A DNA stretch of 64,000 bases from Paragonimus westermani (taxonomy: Eukaryota > Platyhelminthes > Trematoda > Plagiorchiida > Troglotrematidae). The stretch is taken from the NCBI GenBank assembly GCA_008508345.1, contig QNGE01002665.1, forward strand, positions 1 through 64,000, given 5' to 3'. Numbering within the stretch: position 1 is the stretch's first letter; every line of letters starts with the position of its first letter. Below the pieces are notes generated by a model that searched no databases, was not told the origin of the DNA, and worked only from the letters and a program-made list of their open reading frames with translations. This document shows positions 37,601 to 52,600 of this stretch, piece after piece. A program made the translations under genes and the position numbers.

Positions 37601-40600
37601 AACTCATTCGATAGTTTCCGTAAACAGCTTACTAGCCCTGAAAATCCTTCTACTTTCAAACAAACGAAAATATTTCTGCTCCAGAAGTTTGTATGTAAAA
37701 TATAAGTTCAAACCAGTGGGGTGTACACTGGAGTACGATCATTATGCATCTGCAAACAAGGGAAGCCTATCTCCACACTTTGCCTATGAACTGAAAGAAA
37801 AGACGTTCTAGCGCCATCTTCTTTGTCCGTTGTTAACAGTTTATTTTTCTGGAGAGAATAAATATCACCGCGATAGTCGAAAGCCAACCTCGTGAATTGT
37901 TTACCCCATGTGAACTTTCCGTTTAACTTTAAGGTCCCTCTCAATCAGTTTTATTTTCTTCCATTTTATGAAAGCCCCTTGCAAACCCGGTTGGACGCCG
38001 TGTATGACAAGAGAGGACCTGAAGTTCTTCCATGAGAAGTTGAATGCTTCCGGTATATCGTTGGCGGACGTGTTGCTACAGCGTCCTTCTTCCTCGTCTT
38101 CACAAGCCAGGCGACCAGTCTACACCGTAGAGCAGCTGAGTGGTCTTGTATTGGATTCGATCTATTGCGTTGCCATCTCACTTGAATGTGATAATAACAC
38201 GAACTGCCCAAACGAGGAAGACGAAGACGGGTGTCCACGTCCAACTGGGAAGTTGGATAATCTTTTCGATAACTACGATCGATTAGGTAAGCAATCAGTT
38301 GGCTATTCAGAGATGTGAACAACAAACAGCGATATCTGGTCTTATACCAAAGAGGTCTTGCAAATAAGTAATTAACCGATATGCTTGTTACATGCAAACC
38401 GAAATCTGATCAGCTGTAAGAATGCAGATAAGTATCACACTACCACAAATTAATAACGAACGGACTTTTCAAGCAGAAAATAATTACTTTTTACTCCTAC
38501 TACATCGTAGTATATGCTCGTTTTTCAAGGACATCGCGTGGTGGTTTACTTTCAGGGAGTCGAAACTGGCAGGTTGCTACGCGGTGCTCTTGAATTTGAT
38601 TCCATTCATGAGAATCTTCCAACCTGGCCTCTCCTGCTGTTATGCGTATTTGTAGCAAGTAGTCCATCAAAAAAGCTAATAGTCGTCGGAACATTCCCAG
38701 TTGTTCAGAAGTAACAATGTGACGGGAAACCATTTCGATAATTTTTTTCTCTAGTAAATGCACTTACATAGGATTCATCAAGAAGTGTTTGGGAACAAAT
38801 CGTGAAAACCAGGAAGTGACGGTTAACGAATGACAACAAACGCTACCAATATACTTCACACAATAACTGGTTGGACCCGGACGGGATGTTGGCTGGTTTT
38901 ATGTCCCACTCTCAGAGCCGTATCATACAAACTCAGTATGACCAGATGATACCAACTCGATCCACCATGTCATGTTTATAATAGACTCCATAAGATTTAT
39001 AAAACTGATTGACCCTTCAAACCACTACTTGATATGTGTAGTTCACGATATCACGCAGTTGCAAAGTAGTTGGCAGAATTACTGGAGCCCATACGACAAA
39101 AACTATGCCCACACAAGTTCTGTGACACTTTGGGGTTTGTGGATTCCGTAAGGAATATTAGTGTTTGACACCGGCACATAGGCTCCCTTGAGGTAACTTC
39201 GTTATTCACAAGTTTTACGTTGACGTGGAAAATTAGCCTTCATGTTACCAGATAGATCAACCGGAAAGCGTGTTTGGGTAGACAAAATCACATCTAAAGA
39301 GATCACTTTTGCTGTATACCTTCAATATTCAGCCCGTGTTCAACGAAGAGTTGTATCGACGGACGAATGGGGCAGCATTGGGATCCCCTTTAGGTCCACT
39401 GTTGGCAGAGGTCTACATGGGCAATATAGAATCCCAGCGTCAGTTTACCATTCGGGGTCTTTATATGCACCGCCGGTATGTTGACATATTTGACGTTATA
39501 CAGCCGCAAGATGAAAGAACAACCATTCTTCGGTTTCTCAATGCAACACACACTGCGCTTCGCCTAAGAAGAAGAATTTAACAACGGGTTCCATTTCTTA
39601 GATATCAAGTTGACCAGACGTCGAGACGCTACACTGGGTAGGCCGGTATATCGTGAAACTATATGGAGGGGTCAGTACGTTAATTTCGACAGCGCTGTGT
39701 CCATTAAACAGTGGCAAAATCTGGCCCAGGGCCTAGCAACTAGAATGATGAGGATTTGTCCAGATGACGTAGTGGGACAAAAACTGGGAACGGTTCAAAA
39801 CCTATTGAGGGAAAACGGCTATCCGGAGCAATTCATCATCTCAAATGTGAAAGCCAAAATTGCCCTTAAGGTAATGTGCACGGCCACACGGAAGGCAATG
39901 TTTACAAAACTCCATTTTAGATAAGATATTGTGTCAGATCAGTTAAACAGTTGAGTATGCCGGTTATTTGGAAATATCTTTCCAGTCGGTTCACAACAGT
40001 GCCGATGTTAGACCTAAGGGACAAGCTACTGGCCCATGACCAAACACTGCTCGTGTATTTATTTTCATGTTGCTGTACGATTAGGCGCTTGTCAAAAGGG
40101 ATCAAGAACATAATCCATCCTAGGTCGGGACCCGTTATCGTAAATCAGTAACTTACGCCATTGTTGCAAATCTAGCTGACACCAACCATCGCACAGAAGT
40201 CACTGAGGTATTTCGAATTGCCCACAGATTTGCTACCACACAACAAAAACAGTCCGTCAGTTCATTCTGGCGACCGTCGAATAGTTTGCTATCAGATTAC
40301 GTGAACCTAACCTTTGGTCTCAAGAGAAATTTCTTCAGTCCTTGCCAATTCCGTGGCCACGGACCAATCACATTCATTGCAACCAAAGAAACAATTGATT
40401 CGGATGGTGTGAAGTAACGTCTATTCAACATCCGGTCCCGGGCCAAAAAATTATTGTGTACAGTATAGTAGTAGAGTGTAATAGCATTCGTTGACCGTCA
40501 CTTCATGATTTTCAAAATTTGTCTAATAGCATGTCTTGATGAAACTTTTGTAATTGTATTGACTTAAAGGAGAATTATCGAAAAAGCCAATGGTTTCAGA

Positions 40601-43600
40601 GCATTTTTCATTGTTTTTGGTTTTGCCACAGAAACTGGGTAACACCTTCTGTCTTTTTTGTCGTTCTGGTTGAAATTGAACGGGAGTGGACACGATACAG
40701 TAAATCGGTGAATCTGCAACAGTATTGACTGTGCTCCGGAAATTCAACGACTGTGGCAACAAAACCGAGGCTCTCAACAGAAGCTTACTGAAACGTGCAC
40801 ACAAAACTAGGTAATTCAGTATTCAGCTTTGTACACAAATAAGTCTGAATATTCTAGCTTGGAGATTGTGACAAACTTATTGTTGCAATTTGCCTACGCT
40901 CCGGCATCAGATTTTAAACTTGAGATGGACATCTCAAAGACATCTTAATGTTCGGCTTTGTCAAGAAGGGTGGTACTGATGTAGCGCGCCTTTTTACCTT
41001 TCAAACATTCTATCACGGCTTGGACGCTATACTTGGATCCTTGCTGTACGGCTTCACCCAGTCTACTAGCGTGGAATCAGGATGAACACGACTGCATATA
41101 AAACACGCCACAATACCCATTACTAGTTCAACAAATAAATGAAATACATGTCAATATATACCAGGAGTTAGCCGCAAAATATAGACAACTACATATTGAA
41201 CCAATGTCCAGCGGATTCGGCTACTTCGCGAATAAGTGGCCCAGTATGGGCAATCCCTTAGTCGTTGCACTTTGATTGATTCACCGGGCTAGCGAGATAA
41301 CCATGCTCAAATTCATATCTCATCCTGGTTGGTTCAACTGAAAAACCTTGCTCGCCAGTGCTTGGTTGATGAACCATCTCGTCAGCCGTCATCGATGACC
41401 CGATTAAGTTGTTTTGATGGTGTCGTCTCCTAACAGATAGCCAGAAAACCAGACTGCGGTTGAGGAAACTGGGTGTAGCAGAGCACGAAAACTACCAAGT
41501 TTACTCCGCTCAAGAATTCTAGTAGCTCAGAGTTTGATTAAGCCGTTGGGTGAATGTGACTCATTAGGTGGAAATAACAGCAGAGTGATCCACCAGAGAA
41601 TTAGATGAAGCAAGGAACAAGTTTTTTAATCTCCGGTTCATCGTCTAACTAAGAGTAGTGCGGTATAAAGTAGCTTGTGTTCAATACAGTCATTGCCAGA
41701 AAGGACCATTTCCTCACAAAGATAACCTTCATAGTATCCTGTGAGTCAACAGTAGAAATTTGGAGTTCCAGGGTGACCAACCCAAGTTATGGCCGCAGAT
41801 CACGACTTTCACCAAGCTTGGATTGCTTCCAGAGAGACCCCCGGTTTCCAACACAAACATATACATCCCCTTGAACAAACGATGTCACTGGGTTATCGTA
41901 AACCACTACGGTTCATACATGCACAAGACATTCCTTTTGGCAGTTATATTCTCAAAATTGTTCACTAAAGTGCATCCCGACCAGGACAGTGGGACTTTCT
42001 TACTGGGCGGAAATTTGCGCGCGTCTACTTGAGCATATCTGAATGTCTCTGACTCTCATCGATCGAATGTGTGCTGAGTTTAGCACCACTAAAAAGCAGC
42101 TTCACTCTTGATATAATGTTGGAGACGAGTCAACCACGCTGAACTCCAGTTGAACATTGCAGGTCACATGGCAGCGATTCCAAATGGTACAAGTGGCGTG
42201 AGAAAAAATATACTTTTGTACCAAACCAGCCTGTTAACTATCGGATGTGATGCATTAGGCAGACAGACTTCGTTTGTTTGTGGTCGGCAGCGACATAACC
42301 GTTTCAAAGAAGGCGTGCAAATTATGGTAGTAAAAGCACAAAGATCAGAGAGGTAAGTGAACCGTACAAACTGCCATAAAAAACGTTGTTCAAAATACCA
42401 AAACATGCTTTCTGTCATAATGTGTTGTTTACCTTCTAAACATGCATTGAATTGTCGTTCAAAAGAGACTGTCGTCAGCTGGCCTAGGCATTGGCCAGTT
42501 TAATAGAATCAAGGTATTTTAAACATCATGCCTGTTTGGATTAATGAATATTATGTGGAAAGTTCTTTAACTGCGCAGCTGTGAAAAACAATATCACAAT
42601 TACAATGTTCCGTTGGTCTGACGGGTAGCTTATTCCAGACTACCCGAGAAATCTTGATCACGAGGCTATCGATTGGACGGCGACGCCGATTATTTTCACA
42701 AGCGGTTCGGAAAACGGAACACCACACAGTGAATTGTGGCTGGGGGGTTAGATATGATTATTCTGCTAGTTCCACTGAGTCCAGTGAGGGCAGTGCTTAC
42801 CGCATAATCATAACAGTTAGTGTAAAATTTTCATTTCGAACAAAACAGGTACTACTTTGTCCTAATGAAAGTAGACCCCAATTGTGATGCTTCCTTTCTA
42901 AGTTCACCAGTCAGAATGTTTAATTGAATGCGGGATCTGAGATTAGTGTGAGTCATGTTCAATTGGCACAGAAAACAAACTCCCAGAATGTGATCAAATA
43001 ATTTATCATCATTCCGTGTTGCTGGTAGGAATTCTGGTGGATTTTGTGCCCGTAGAAATTTTTCTGAACACAAAAATCTGGGTTACGCACTTGGTACCAA
43101 TCTCTTCGGTTTTGGTCAACGTCGGGATTCTAAACATATACAGCCGGGTATTGCATTCTGAGGCAACACTCGGTTGGCAAAAGTTAACATTTGCTTTTGA
43201 ACATTTGGGGCAAAAATTCGTGATGCATGTTAAATGGAGGTAACTAAATAAGAACCACTTACCTATTTCACACACTTTTTGGTGAGTAACACTACAATCG
43301 GTGATTGTTCATTAAAAATCGTTGAACATTTCCATACTATTCCGTTATTTTTTCATTTCCGATGTTTTCCTGTTACAAATCGTGTTCACTAAATAAATAC
43401 TCCTTTGTCCGGTGCTAATGCATCTTTGGAAAACGTGGAACGATTTGAGGATGTCCGATAGACCGAAAGAATGGTTGGACTGTTTTTGATGATTTGTGCC
43501 TGTCATTTTTCGAAAAATAGTCGACAATGAAAAAACACTTAGTTTAATGTTCATTTAAATGTTGAGGATGAAACAATGCGTTACCTTGTGATACAGTCAC

Positions 43601-46600
43601 TGCTAACGCAATACAAATGAGCCTCACTTTGGAACAGCTCAAAAGTTGTGTAACGCACTATGCGCTCTATGTTATGGGCGAATGGTTGGCACTTTTATTT
43701 CATATTAAAAACCAACAGCCTTAGTGTTTGTATGTCTTATGCGAACATTTAAAAAAGTTACGAAAGCTTTACCAGTAAGAAATGTGGAATCTATGCTCAG
43801 AAAGAAGAAAGTTTTCAGATGCATCAGAGAATCTAAACGGCGTTCAGTTTAAGTGGGAATTTTGATGGTCACCATACTATATGCAACAACGTCATTTGAT
43901 AGCATTGAGAGATGAGGTGGAATTTAGTGCTGACGCATTTTACGTGGAAATACTGAAGGATTAACCTAACTGTATACGGCTAAAGAAGTTTCACAGGGTA
44001 CCTTTTAAAAATTAAGCAGAAATGCATTTCGTGGGGTTCATAGAAAATTTAAAGATAAGAAGAAACCAAGAAATCTCTTGTGTGTTGGACAGTTTATAAG
44101 AAAGAGAAGCCCTGAGATAGTTTTGATTTTAGAAGTTCGACAACAGAAAGACTCCGAAAGAGGAAATCGGAGGACAACGAGAGGAACAGAAACCAAATTT
44201 TTGTCTATCAAATATAGAATCATCAAACTGCAACATACAGTAGACAACAGCTGGCTAGCGTCAAAATTAATAGACCGAGATCATCTTTATTCTGCTGCAA
44301 TGAGTCTGGTGATCATGTTTTCCGTATACTCAGGTTGCAGTCCGGAATATGTGCGTTGAGTATGCCATTGAAATAAACTATCGTTGACACAGTTACAACA
44401 GACTGTTGTACGTCATTCTGGATTGGACAAACCTGAACATTCACAAAGAATATCCCCAGTGGTTAAAAAGGCTCACTTGGCGTTGTAGTTCTAGCGACTT
44501 ACCCCTTTAATAGTCACTATTGCTAGGCATGGTATATTTCTTTAAAAAAGTACTGGACTGTCTTTGTAATGGTTTGTTCGACTTGTCTAAGTGGGGTAGA
44601 AAACGTAGTATCTTAACCTGTTTTGAAGCTCTAAGTTGTTATATCACTAAGACTAAAGACCTCCACAGTTCGTTTACGTTCGCTGGATAAGGTACAAGGT
44701 TTGGCCGCAATAGGCCGTCAAGGGTCCAGAAAGCACACGTGCAGGCACAGGCGACTAACAGAAAAGGACAAACTGACAAATGCAAACGGATCGGTCTGAT
44801 GTGTGTCTAATTATGTGACTTCCGGGCAGACCGATTAGCTGTTGGCAGTTTCACGGTGAAACGTACTTTTAGACGCGGGCTTTGAGAACGACATTAACAA
44901 GCGTCTTGTTGGACAGGGTCACAGGGGGGGAGTGTGACAGAGTCGGTTGAAGGGAATTTTGGCCGCCAAAAATGTCCTACACAAATTGTGCTTATTGGTT
45001 AAATGTACAGCACGCGAACAGCTTTCCCCAGTTAGATCAAATACCAGATGTCATGTGGTAGAAGACTAGGCAGCATCCGTTTTGTTGCTGACTAACCACG
45101 TTGGAATGTTTCGAAACACGTATTTCAAGCTTCCTCACTGGTCGGTCGTAGTGCTTGATTGCACAAGTACTATTAAATTCATACATTGGATTAGACGTGG
45201 TAAATGGGTTGTTTAAGTATTTTGTCGGTGTGCAGAAGCATAGCAATGTCAATTGGTTGATTAGTCTTAATTCCGCTGTTATATATAGCGCCGACGAAAC
45301 ATTTTAATTCACGCTGAAGAAGTGTGGTCATTCTGTTAACTTCGTGCAACAATACGTTTGTGTGCGGAATTACGGCTTTCTGTCTGACTTCAGCTGTTCT
45401 GCCTTCACTCCCAGCTTATTTCAAAATAAAATGGGCAGGGTAACCATTGCATCCAGACGTTTGACGAATAAAAGCTTATTCCTTCTCAATTATCTTAAGT
45501 GAGAAAATGACGTAAATCCTACAGTACAGGGTTCGAACAAGACCAAATTTCAGCTGCGCCAGTGGGAAACTTTGAACTGAGTGTACTGTCTCGTCTATGT
45601 TGACTCCCAGTGTACTCCTCTCGTAGTAGGTTTATCATATTTTGATACTTAATAAGGAAATTTTGTTATTTTCCAAAGCTTTCATGGTGAAAGAATTATT
45701 CGGATGAAGACTGCTGAGTTGTGAGCAGATTTGGTCAGGTTGCTTTCCTAAACCACGCACAGAATACGCCGTCCGCCTATCACTTATGGGGTTGTGACGA
45801 ATAGCTGATGCCGCTTGTTTTTGTAAGTACGGGCCCCAGTGGATTTCCTACTGCTTCGCCACTAAGATTTCGGTAATTTTATTTCTGAACCAAAACTGGA
45901 TATTCATAGTACTCAGATAAAAAGTTGATAGCCTTAAAATGAAATCAGTGTAAGAGGGCTTTTATGGTCCAATACAAGGTCATAGATACTGGACATCAGG
46001 AATGTGTTATAATCCCATCGAATGGAACGTCGGTAATGAGTGGTTGTTCAACAGCAGTCCTTTAGTGTGATATCTCTTAGGGGTTCAACCTATGAAAATG
46101 TGTCTTTCAGAATGTGCTGAGCAATCGTTTTGCGTAGCGGTTGCAATGATCGAAAGAGCCACTAGACCGGTTTGTGGTGTGACAAGTTGACCATCAATAA
46201 TGTTGATCTCATAGGGATGTCGAAGTTGTGGATACTTAGTAGGTCGTGTTCTGTGTATCTGGGATCTTCCAGGTGTGATTCCACCGTAGGTTCTCTTGTC
46301 AATCAAGCCACTCTTCCTTAGCTTTTGGAGACTGTTGATATCCTCATTTCAACAGATGCAGTGAACTCTCCCTAGCCCCCAGGCAAAATTTTGAGCGGAA
46401 GTTGTGATATTTCATCTGTACGGTTAATTTCATTCAGTATGACTACATCCGAGCCATTATTCACTGGTAAGGTGACAGCGTTTAGAATATATATAGTATG
46501 AAATGAAGGGAAAATTTATACACTGGACATAAATCGTGATTTCTCAGTCTACTGTAGAAACGTTAATAACATGAAGTGACCGTGCCAGTTTGTTACTCAA

Positions 46601-49600
46601 AGTAATCTCCCGATATTTAAACGAAGTGGGTTTTGATAACGTTTGTTATATCCATGAAGGAAGGGACATGCGTTAAAAGGTTCCTCACACTGATTTATTT
46701 TCATAATCGAAGGCAATATGTCACAAAATTTGGGAGTCAGAGACAAAATGCGGGATTCTGGCCAGCTTGATGGCTGGAATAAATTGTACAGCAGGACGGA
46801 AGGAAGAAATCCGACTTTGTGTTTGCTGCCAAACAGCAAATCATCCATATTTTTTGGATACAAACGTTTGACCGTATACTAGCATGGATCCGACATAACA
46901 GTGACACTGAGAACAGGGAGATGGTATATTGCTGTGGGTGAACCACGCATAGTCAACTTTTTATAAGAGCATCTCACAGAAAATCGAGGTCAGCATGTGG
47001 GAAAAAACAGGGAAATGAAATCCACACAGAAATATTATGAAGATTTGATTTCGCTCCAGTGGGAAAAAATTCCCATAAGAAACATACTATTTGCATTTGA
47101 TCCGATTTCTATATACCTTCCACCAAAGTGATCTTCATTCTCGCCACATACTCTGCGTATATAGGATCGAATAAAACCATTCCGAATTCACACGGACGAA
47201 AGCTGTAAATGGGTGATTGCCTAGCTTGCCAACAAAGTTCAGTCTGAGTGGCGTAGTCGGGCCGTCGTTTGGGAATAAAATGACAAGCACAGTCACAATC
47301 CACGAAGTGTACGCAATCCAGGTTGATCAAGCTCACGATATACCTAATCTTTGCTGACTTCCGCCATCATCACAACCAGAGACAGCAAAATAACGATGGT
47401 TCCCACTGATGCCCAACTGCCACACAACCATGAAGAAAGAAGCCAAACGTGTACGGGAAGAAAGAGGAGGGGTCTAACTACTAAAAATAGCTATGTTTAT
47501 GTTCAAACATTTAACATGAAGGTGCCTGCACCTTGCAAACAAACAACCGAGCTACAAGTGAAAGTAAAGCGTTATCAGCATGACAACTTCATCACGGCTT
47601 TCACTGCCGCGCGCCATCAAGTGCGCTCGCTTCACAAACAACTCGGCCAAACAACGACAACATTCATTCCACTGAGCACGAGTAGCCACCACCTCACCTA
47701 AAGTCTCCAGCCACCAACTCAACCAGGGAGACGAATCCCACATACAGTGGCCAACCCTCTTCTGGGCGATGTCGTTTCTCTACGCCACGCCATCATCTGT
47801 CCACCCCGCACCTTACGCCTGTCAGCCGCAGCGTCGGCAAACAATGCTCGATAGAGCAGGCGACTGGTCGGAATCCTAATCATCGAAGTCTGTGCAGATT
47901 TGAAGATTGACAATCAGTGCCAAACGTCCGCTCCCTAACCTCTTCGTTGTTCACTCGCTGATGCCACCCGACACGAGCGATTGAACGCTGTAAAGTAATA
48001 CGGTCCTCACCGTTATCTTATATATGCGACCCTTAAGCTTCAGAGGAATACCTCTCCGGTGCCATAGGTGACCCATATTAGCGAACACCACCCTAGTCTC
48101 AGAGATATGCACTTCCGTACAACGCCACCGTCGCTGATGCAACTTCCCAGGTACACAAAACGCTCGACAATCTCCAGGACTTCATAATCATAACAATCTC
48201 GCAGAAACACTCTGTACTTTGAGGTTGAAAAGTGCATGCATTACAAGGTATTTAGCGAAATAGTGGCTATCACTATTTGGGTGCTTGAAAACTGCCAAAC
48301 AGCAACACATCGTCGTCAACATAACCAAAATGAGTCAGCCTTCCACCATATATCAGGTCCACGCTGGCATCTTGCAAGCACCGTAGAGTGCTTCATTATT
48401 TCGTCTATGACAAAACTGAGCAGAAATGGTGAAATTGGACGGCCATGGCATGCGCCGCTCATAGTGCCTAGGCTGTCACCGTAAACGTCGATCTGAGTTG
48501 GATTATGGGAATAAAGTGCCGGTAGCATGTTCACATCTTGGTCGGTACATCCCTGAGTATAAGCGATTCTAAAAGTGTAGATCGACCCACCAAATTAAAC
48601 GCACCTTTGTATTGGAGACATGCGGCAATTGTTGGCCGGCGGAACACGTGACGCTGCTCCGAAATTTGACGAAGAGCAAAAATGTGATCGATACATCCCC
48701 ACCCCGGGCGAAATCCGGCCGGCTCTTCCCTAATGTTTATCTTCCGAACTGCAGTGAGTGGACAAAATATAATTGGTGCCAGAACTCTAGAAATGACTGC
48801 GGTCAAACTAATTCCCAGACGGTTTTCACAAGAGCCCCTGAAAACTTTCTTGAATATAGGAAACATTATCAAGTGACCCCAGCACGGATGGATGGTCTCC
48901 GTCGTCCACACAATTTGAAACAACCGAGTCAAAACCTCCACTAACAACTGCCCACCTTCGTTGAAGAGTGCCGACACGAGATCGTCTGGACCAGCAGCCC
49001 TATTACGCTTGACAGCCGAAACGCAATGGCGGACCCCAATCTTAGTGAGTGGTTCCGAATCCACCGGCCGGAATGCTACACTACAAGTTTGTGGCGGAAA
49101 CACAGTAGAAGCATAGGGCCAGCCAAATTGTCCCTCTGAGTGTTCGGCCCACCGCTCTAACTTTCTGGTCTTATTGTGGGGAAGTGTGACGTCTGCATCG
49201 CGTAGAGCTTCACTGGCAATTGGTCACCTGGGATCAGTAGCACGGATAATCTTGGAAAGTTTACTGATGTTTCCTGGGACGGAAGCGGTCTCCATTTCCA
49301 TAACCTTCTTTATTAACCATGCCTCACGATCAGCGTCCGGACTAGGTTTCGGGTTCTCACAAATATCCCTCGTAAACCTGTTATATGAAAAAATGTTATG
49401 AACCGCCGGAAAACATGTTCCGTCTGGTATCTAACAGTTCTGGAGATTTCGTTGAGATACAATGTTTGTTTAATCCTCAAACCACCATGCCGCATGCTAC
49501 AGCACCTGTTGTACGAATAGCCTGTGAGACTTGTGTTCAACAGCTATGAGGATCTTCAAAGTGTGAATTGCTAAGCTTGCTTTCTAAGCTGATGTGACCA

Positions 49601-52600
49601 GTTTCTCAACAGCCAGCCGTTGCAGTCGGTGAAGTCGTTAACTAAACAGAGCAAAGACGAATCAACAACGTACCGGCGCGTTGTCTGAATCTGAATATGT
49701 GCATCAATGAAAACTACATTCCTGAATGAAGCTCCATCACCCATAACTAGTAGCTTTATGGTCTACCTGAGACCAGGTCTGACCGGGAGATTAAGTGTCA
49801 AGTATAACAATGACACGCATGTTGTCTAAAGCCGATGTTGGCTAAAGATGGGCTTACGCTCAGCATACAGCTACAACACTCGCCTGCAATCATCCGACCA
49901 GTGTGATGCTATCCAAAACCTGCCACCTAAACGACACTCGGCATCCCCAAGGCGGCCGAACTGGGCGTTCATATCTCCGGCCGGGATGATCATATTAGCA
50001 CCGTGGTTCGACCGAATAAGGGCGGACAGATCCGAGTAAAAGGCGTCCTTGACACCGATGTCAGCACAATCATTTGGAGTGTAGGCGGACATTGAGATTT
50101 CCGAAAGTTTTTTGGGTCTAGGGTAGGTCTTAACTGAATCCGCCAAGCCGACGATATAAAGCCTATTGCTAACAGGAATCCAATCTGCCAATGCAGTCGC
50201 GACCGTCCTGTCAAAGACTACACCTATTCTAGCCTGAGCGGTAACAGCCGCCGTGGAATCACCCGGAATGTATAACAAGTATCGATTAAACAGTGTGGGT
50301 GTTGTTAGCTTCATACGTTAATCACTGTCCTGGATTCTAATCTCCAGAATACAGCAGACATCGATATTCAATAAGTCCAACGTTCGTGCGTGGGCGGTCT
50401 GTTGACCTCTCTCTTTCAGAATGTGGACTTCGAAAGCACCTATATTAATGCGCACTCTAGGTGTAAGCACGGAGCGAGGGTGGTCTGAGGTTGGATGGTA
50501 AGGGATGGGATTTACCTGCATAATGTTACCAGGATTCGATACATATATTGTGGGACCTGCAGAGTAATTACCAGAAATGGGGTTGGGAGGGGCCTTAGAG
50601 CTATGTTTGATATGACAGTGGAGGTTGGGCAGCATTAGCATGTTTTTGCTCATCCTTCTTGCTGTATGCAACAGCTACGGCGACCCGGTTCATACTGCGA
50701 GACGGCCGATGCAGTATGGAATTAACAGTGTTGTGAGTGTTGTATAATATGCAGTTTCGTTTGCGAGTAGTAGCCTGACTGGTCATCGAGATGCGCAAGC
50801 TGTCAAACAGCGTCAAGGTCCAGTCTTGCGTAGTCTTGCCGTGCTTTTAATATTGTGCCTTGGCCAAGGTGATAAAAGAACATTCATATTGGCAAACCAC
50901 TGACTGGTAACATGAGGGAAATAATGGGTGTTCACCTTCACAACAATATTAAATGTTTAAAAGAAAGCAATAAATTCACGAATGACACGTTTGGAACAGC
51001 TCGGCTGTGAAGCGATCGAAATTACTTAACCACTAGCTAGGAGAGGCAATGCTTATGAAGATAAAGAAACAGTTTCTTTGCTTTTTAACATAATCTATGT
51101 GAACCCATTAACTTGTTGGTGCCATAATCACACTGCACGTGGATTCTATCCGGGCTGTCCAGTCCCTATACACCACATGACAGAAACGTCTGAAAACGAG
51201 AATGGGTTGGGCTTTAAATATTTGCACGCGGAGCGGCGTTATTTGATACCAACTCAAATGGTTGGGCAAATCGTGATTGACTTTGGGTAATTCTGATGAA
51301 GTCATTCTGACAACTGTGTATAACGAACGAGTAATCAGGCATCTGTGATGAGGGTCACACATATAGAGACCCTCCTCAGTGTGCCCACTGTCCAGCGGAT
51401 AGGCGTCGTGTGGGTGGAATCATTATGTGGCGCACGACAGGTTAACAGTGCCTTCCGATTAAATGTTCAGAGCAATCTCAACATAATTTTTTTCCATTGT
51501 TTAGGATGTCTGCCACTGTGTGTACATCTATAAAATCAGTTGTGTTGTTCAGGGACTGTTGTGCGAATTTAATATTAGTGTTCCAAAGTAAGGAACTGAT
51601 GATGAGTTGGTTGGATTGAAGTAACAACTGACACATGAAGCGGTCTCTAAGCAACTCCAAAGTGATGTGATTGTTGTTCGTTTATTGCTTAAATTTTTTT
51701 GATTAACAATGGCAGTGGAATTATTATGTACTTTATTTAGAAATTCTTCCGTAAGCTAACATTATGGGGTCAGGGGTACTTCGCCTAACTGGAAAACGAG
51801 AAACCCTATTCATGAAAAAAGCAATTAATGAGTCTGAACAGATGGTTGAGACGATTTTCTTGATTGTCATTTCTGACTGTATGAAACCTGTGTTGCAAAG
51901 AGTGGTGTATATTCGGGACTGGATTGATTAGTAAATCAGTGACAATAGACTGGCTGTAGCTTTTTTACACGTGTTCACTGAAAAGTGGATGATAAGTAAA
52001 ATAACTGAAAACGTGCTACTGACATTGTTTTTTGGTCATTGTTAATAAGACTGTTAGGTGGTTTATTGGTATGCGGACAGTTAATCATGTGGTACGGTTG
52101 AACGGTGTGCGAGCGCCGGCGGTTAACCATGTGACAACGCATCACTCAGACATTTACGAATGATCACAATGAATCACATCGCCCGTAAGGAGATGGAATT
52201 GAGCGATGATTGTCGCTTCGATTGGGACTTTCCTGAATTTGGGTCAGATCGAATCATTAGTGTACTTGTGCAATAATGCCAGCATGTTTACCATTTTTAA
52301 CTAAGTGGAGTAGCTTTTACGTTTGGTGTGACTTTCGTACAAGTTCCTTTTTTTTAACTGGATAGTTATAGATTGCTCGAAGGTGCATGTATCACGTAAT
52401 TAGATGTTGCATGATCAACTATCGACACACTTACGTGCTTCTGCACTTCCCGTATTAACACTGGACCAGTATACCAATTTATACTTTAATTGGCAGTTTT
52501 ATGATGTCTGCGGAAAAACATGCGTTCTTACTTGTTGTGAGCAAGTAAAGCTGTTTAGCACAGTGTCCCCTTGGTTGGCGTTATAGTAGACCTACGTGAC

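Noticed and set aside
37949..37974. Alternative acceptor tcaatcag at 37948 for the LDLa exon
   Set aside because: It would require the preceding exon to end in phase 2, which no exon provides. The acceptor at 37974 follows a better pyrimidine tract and keeps phase.
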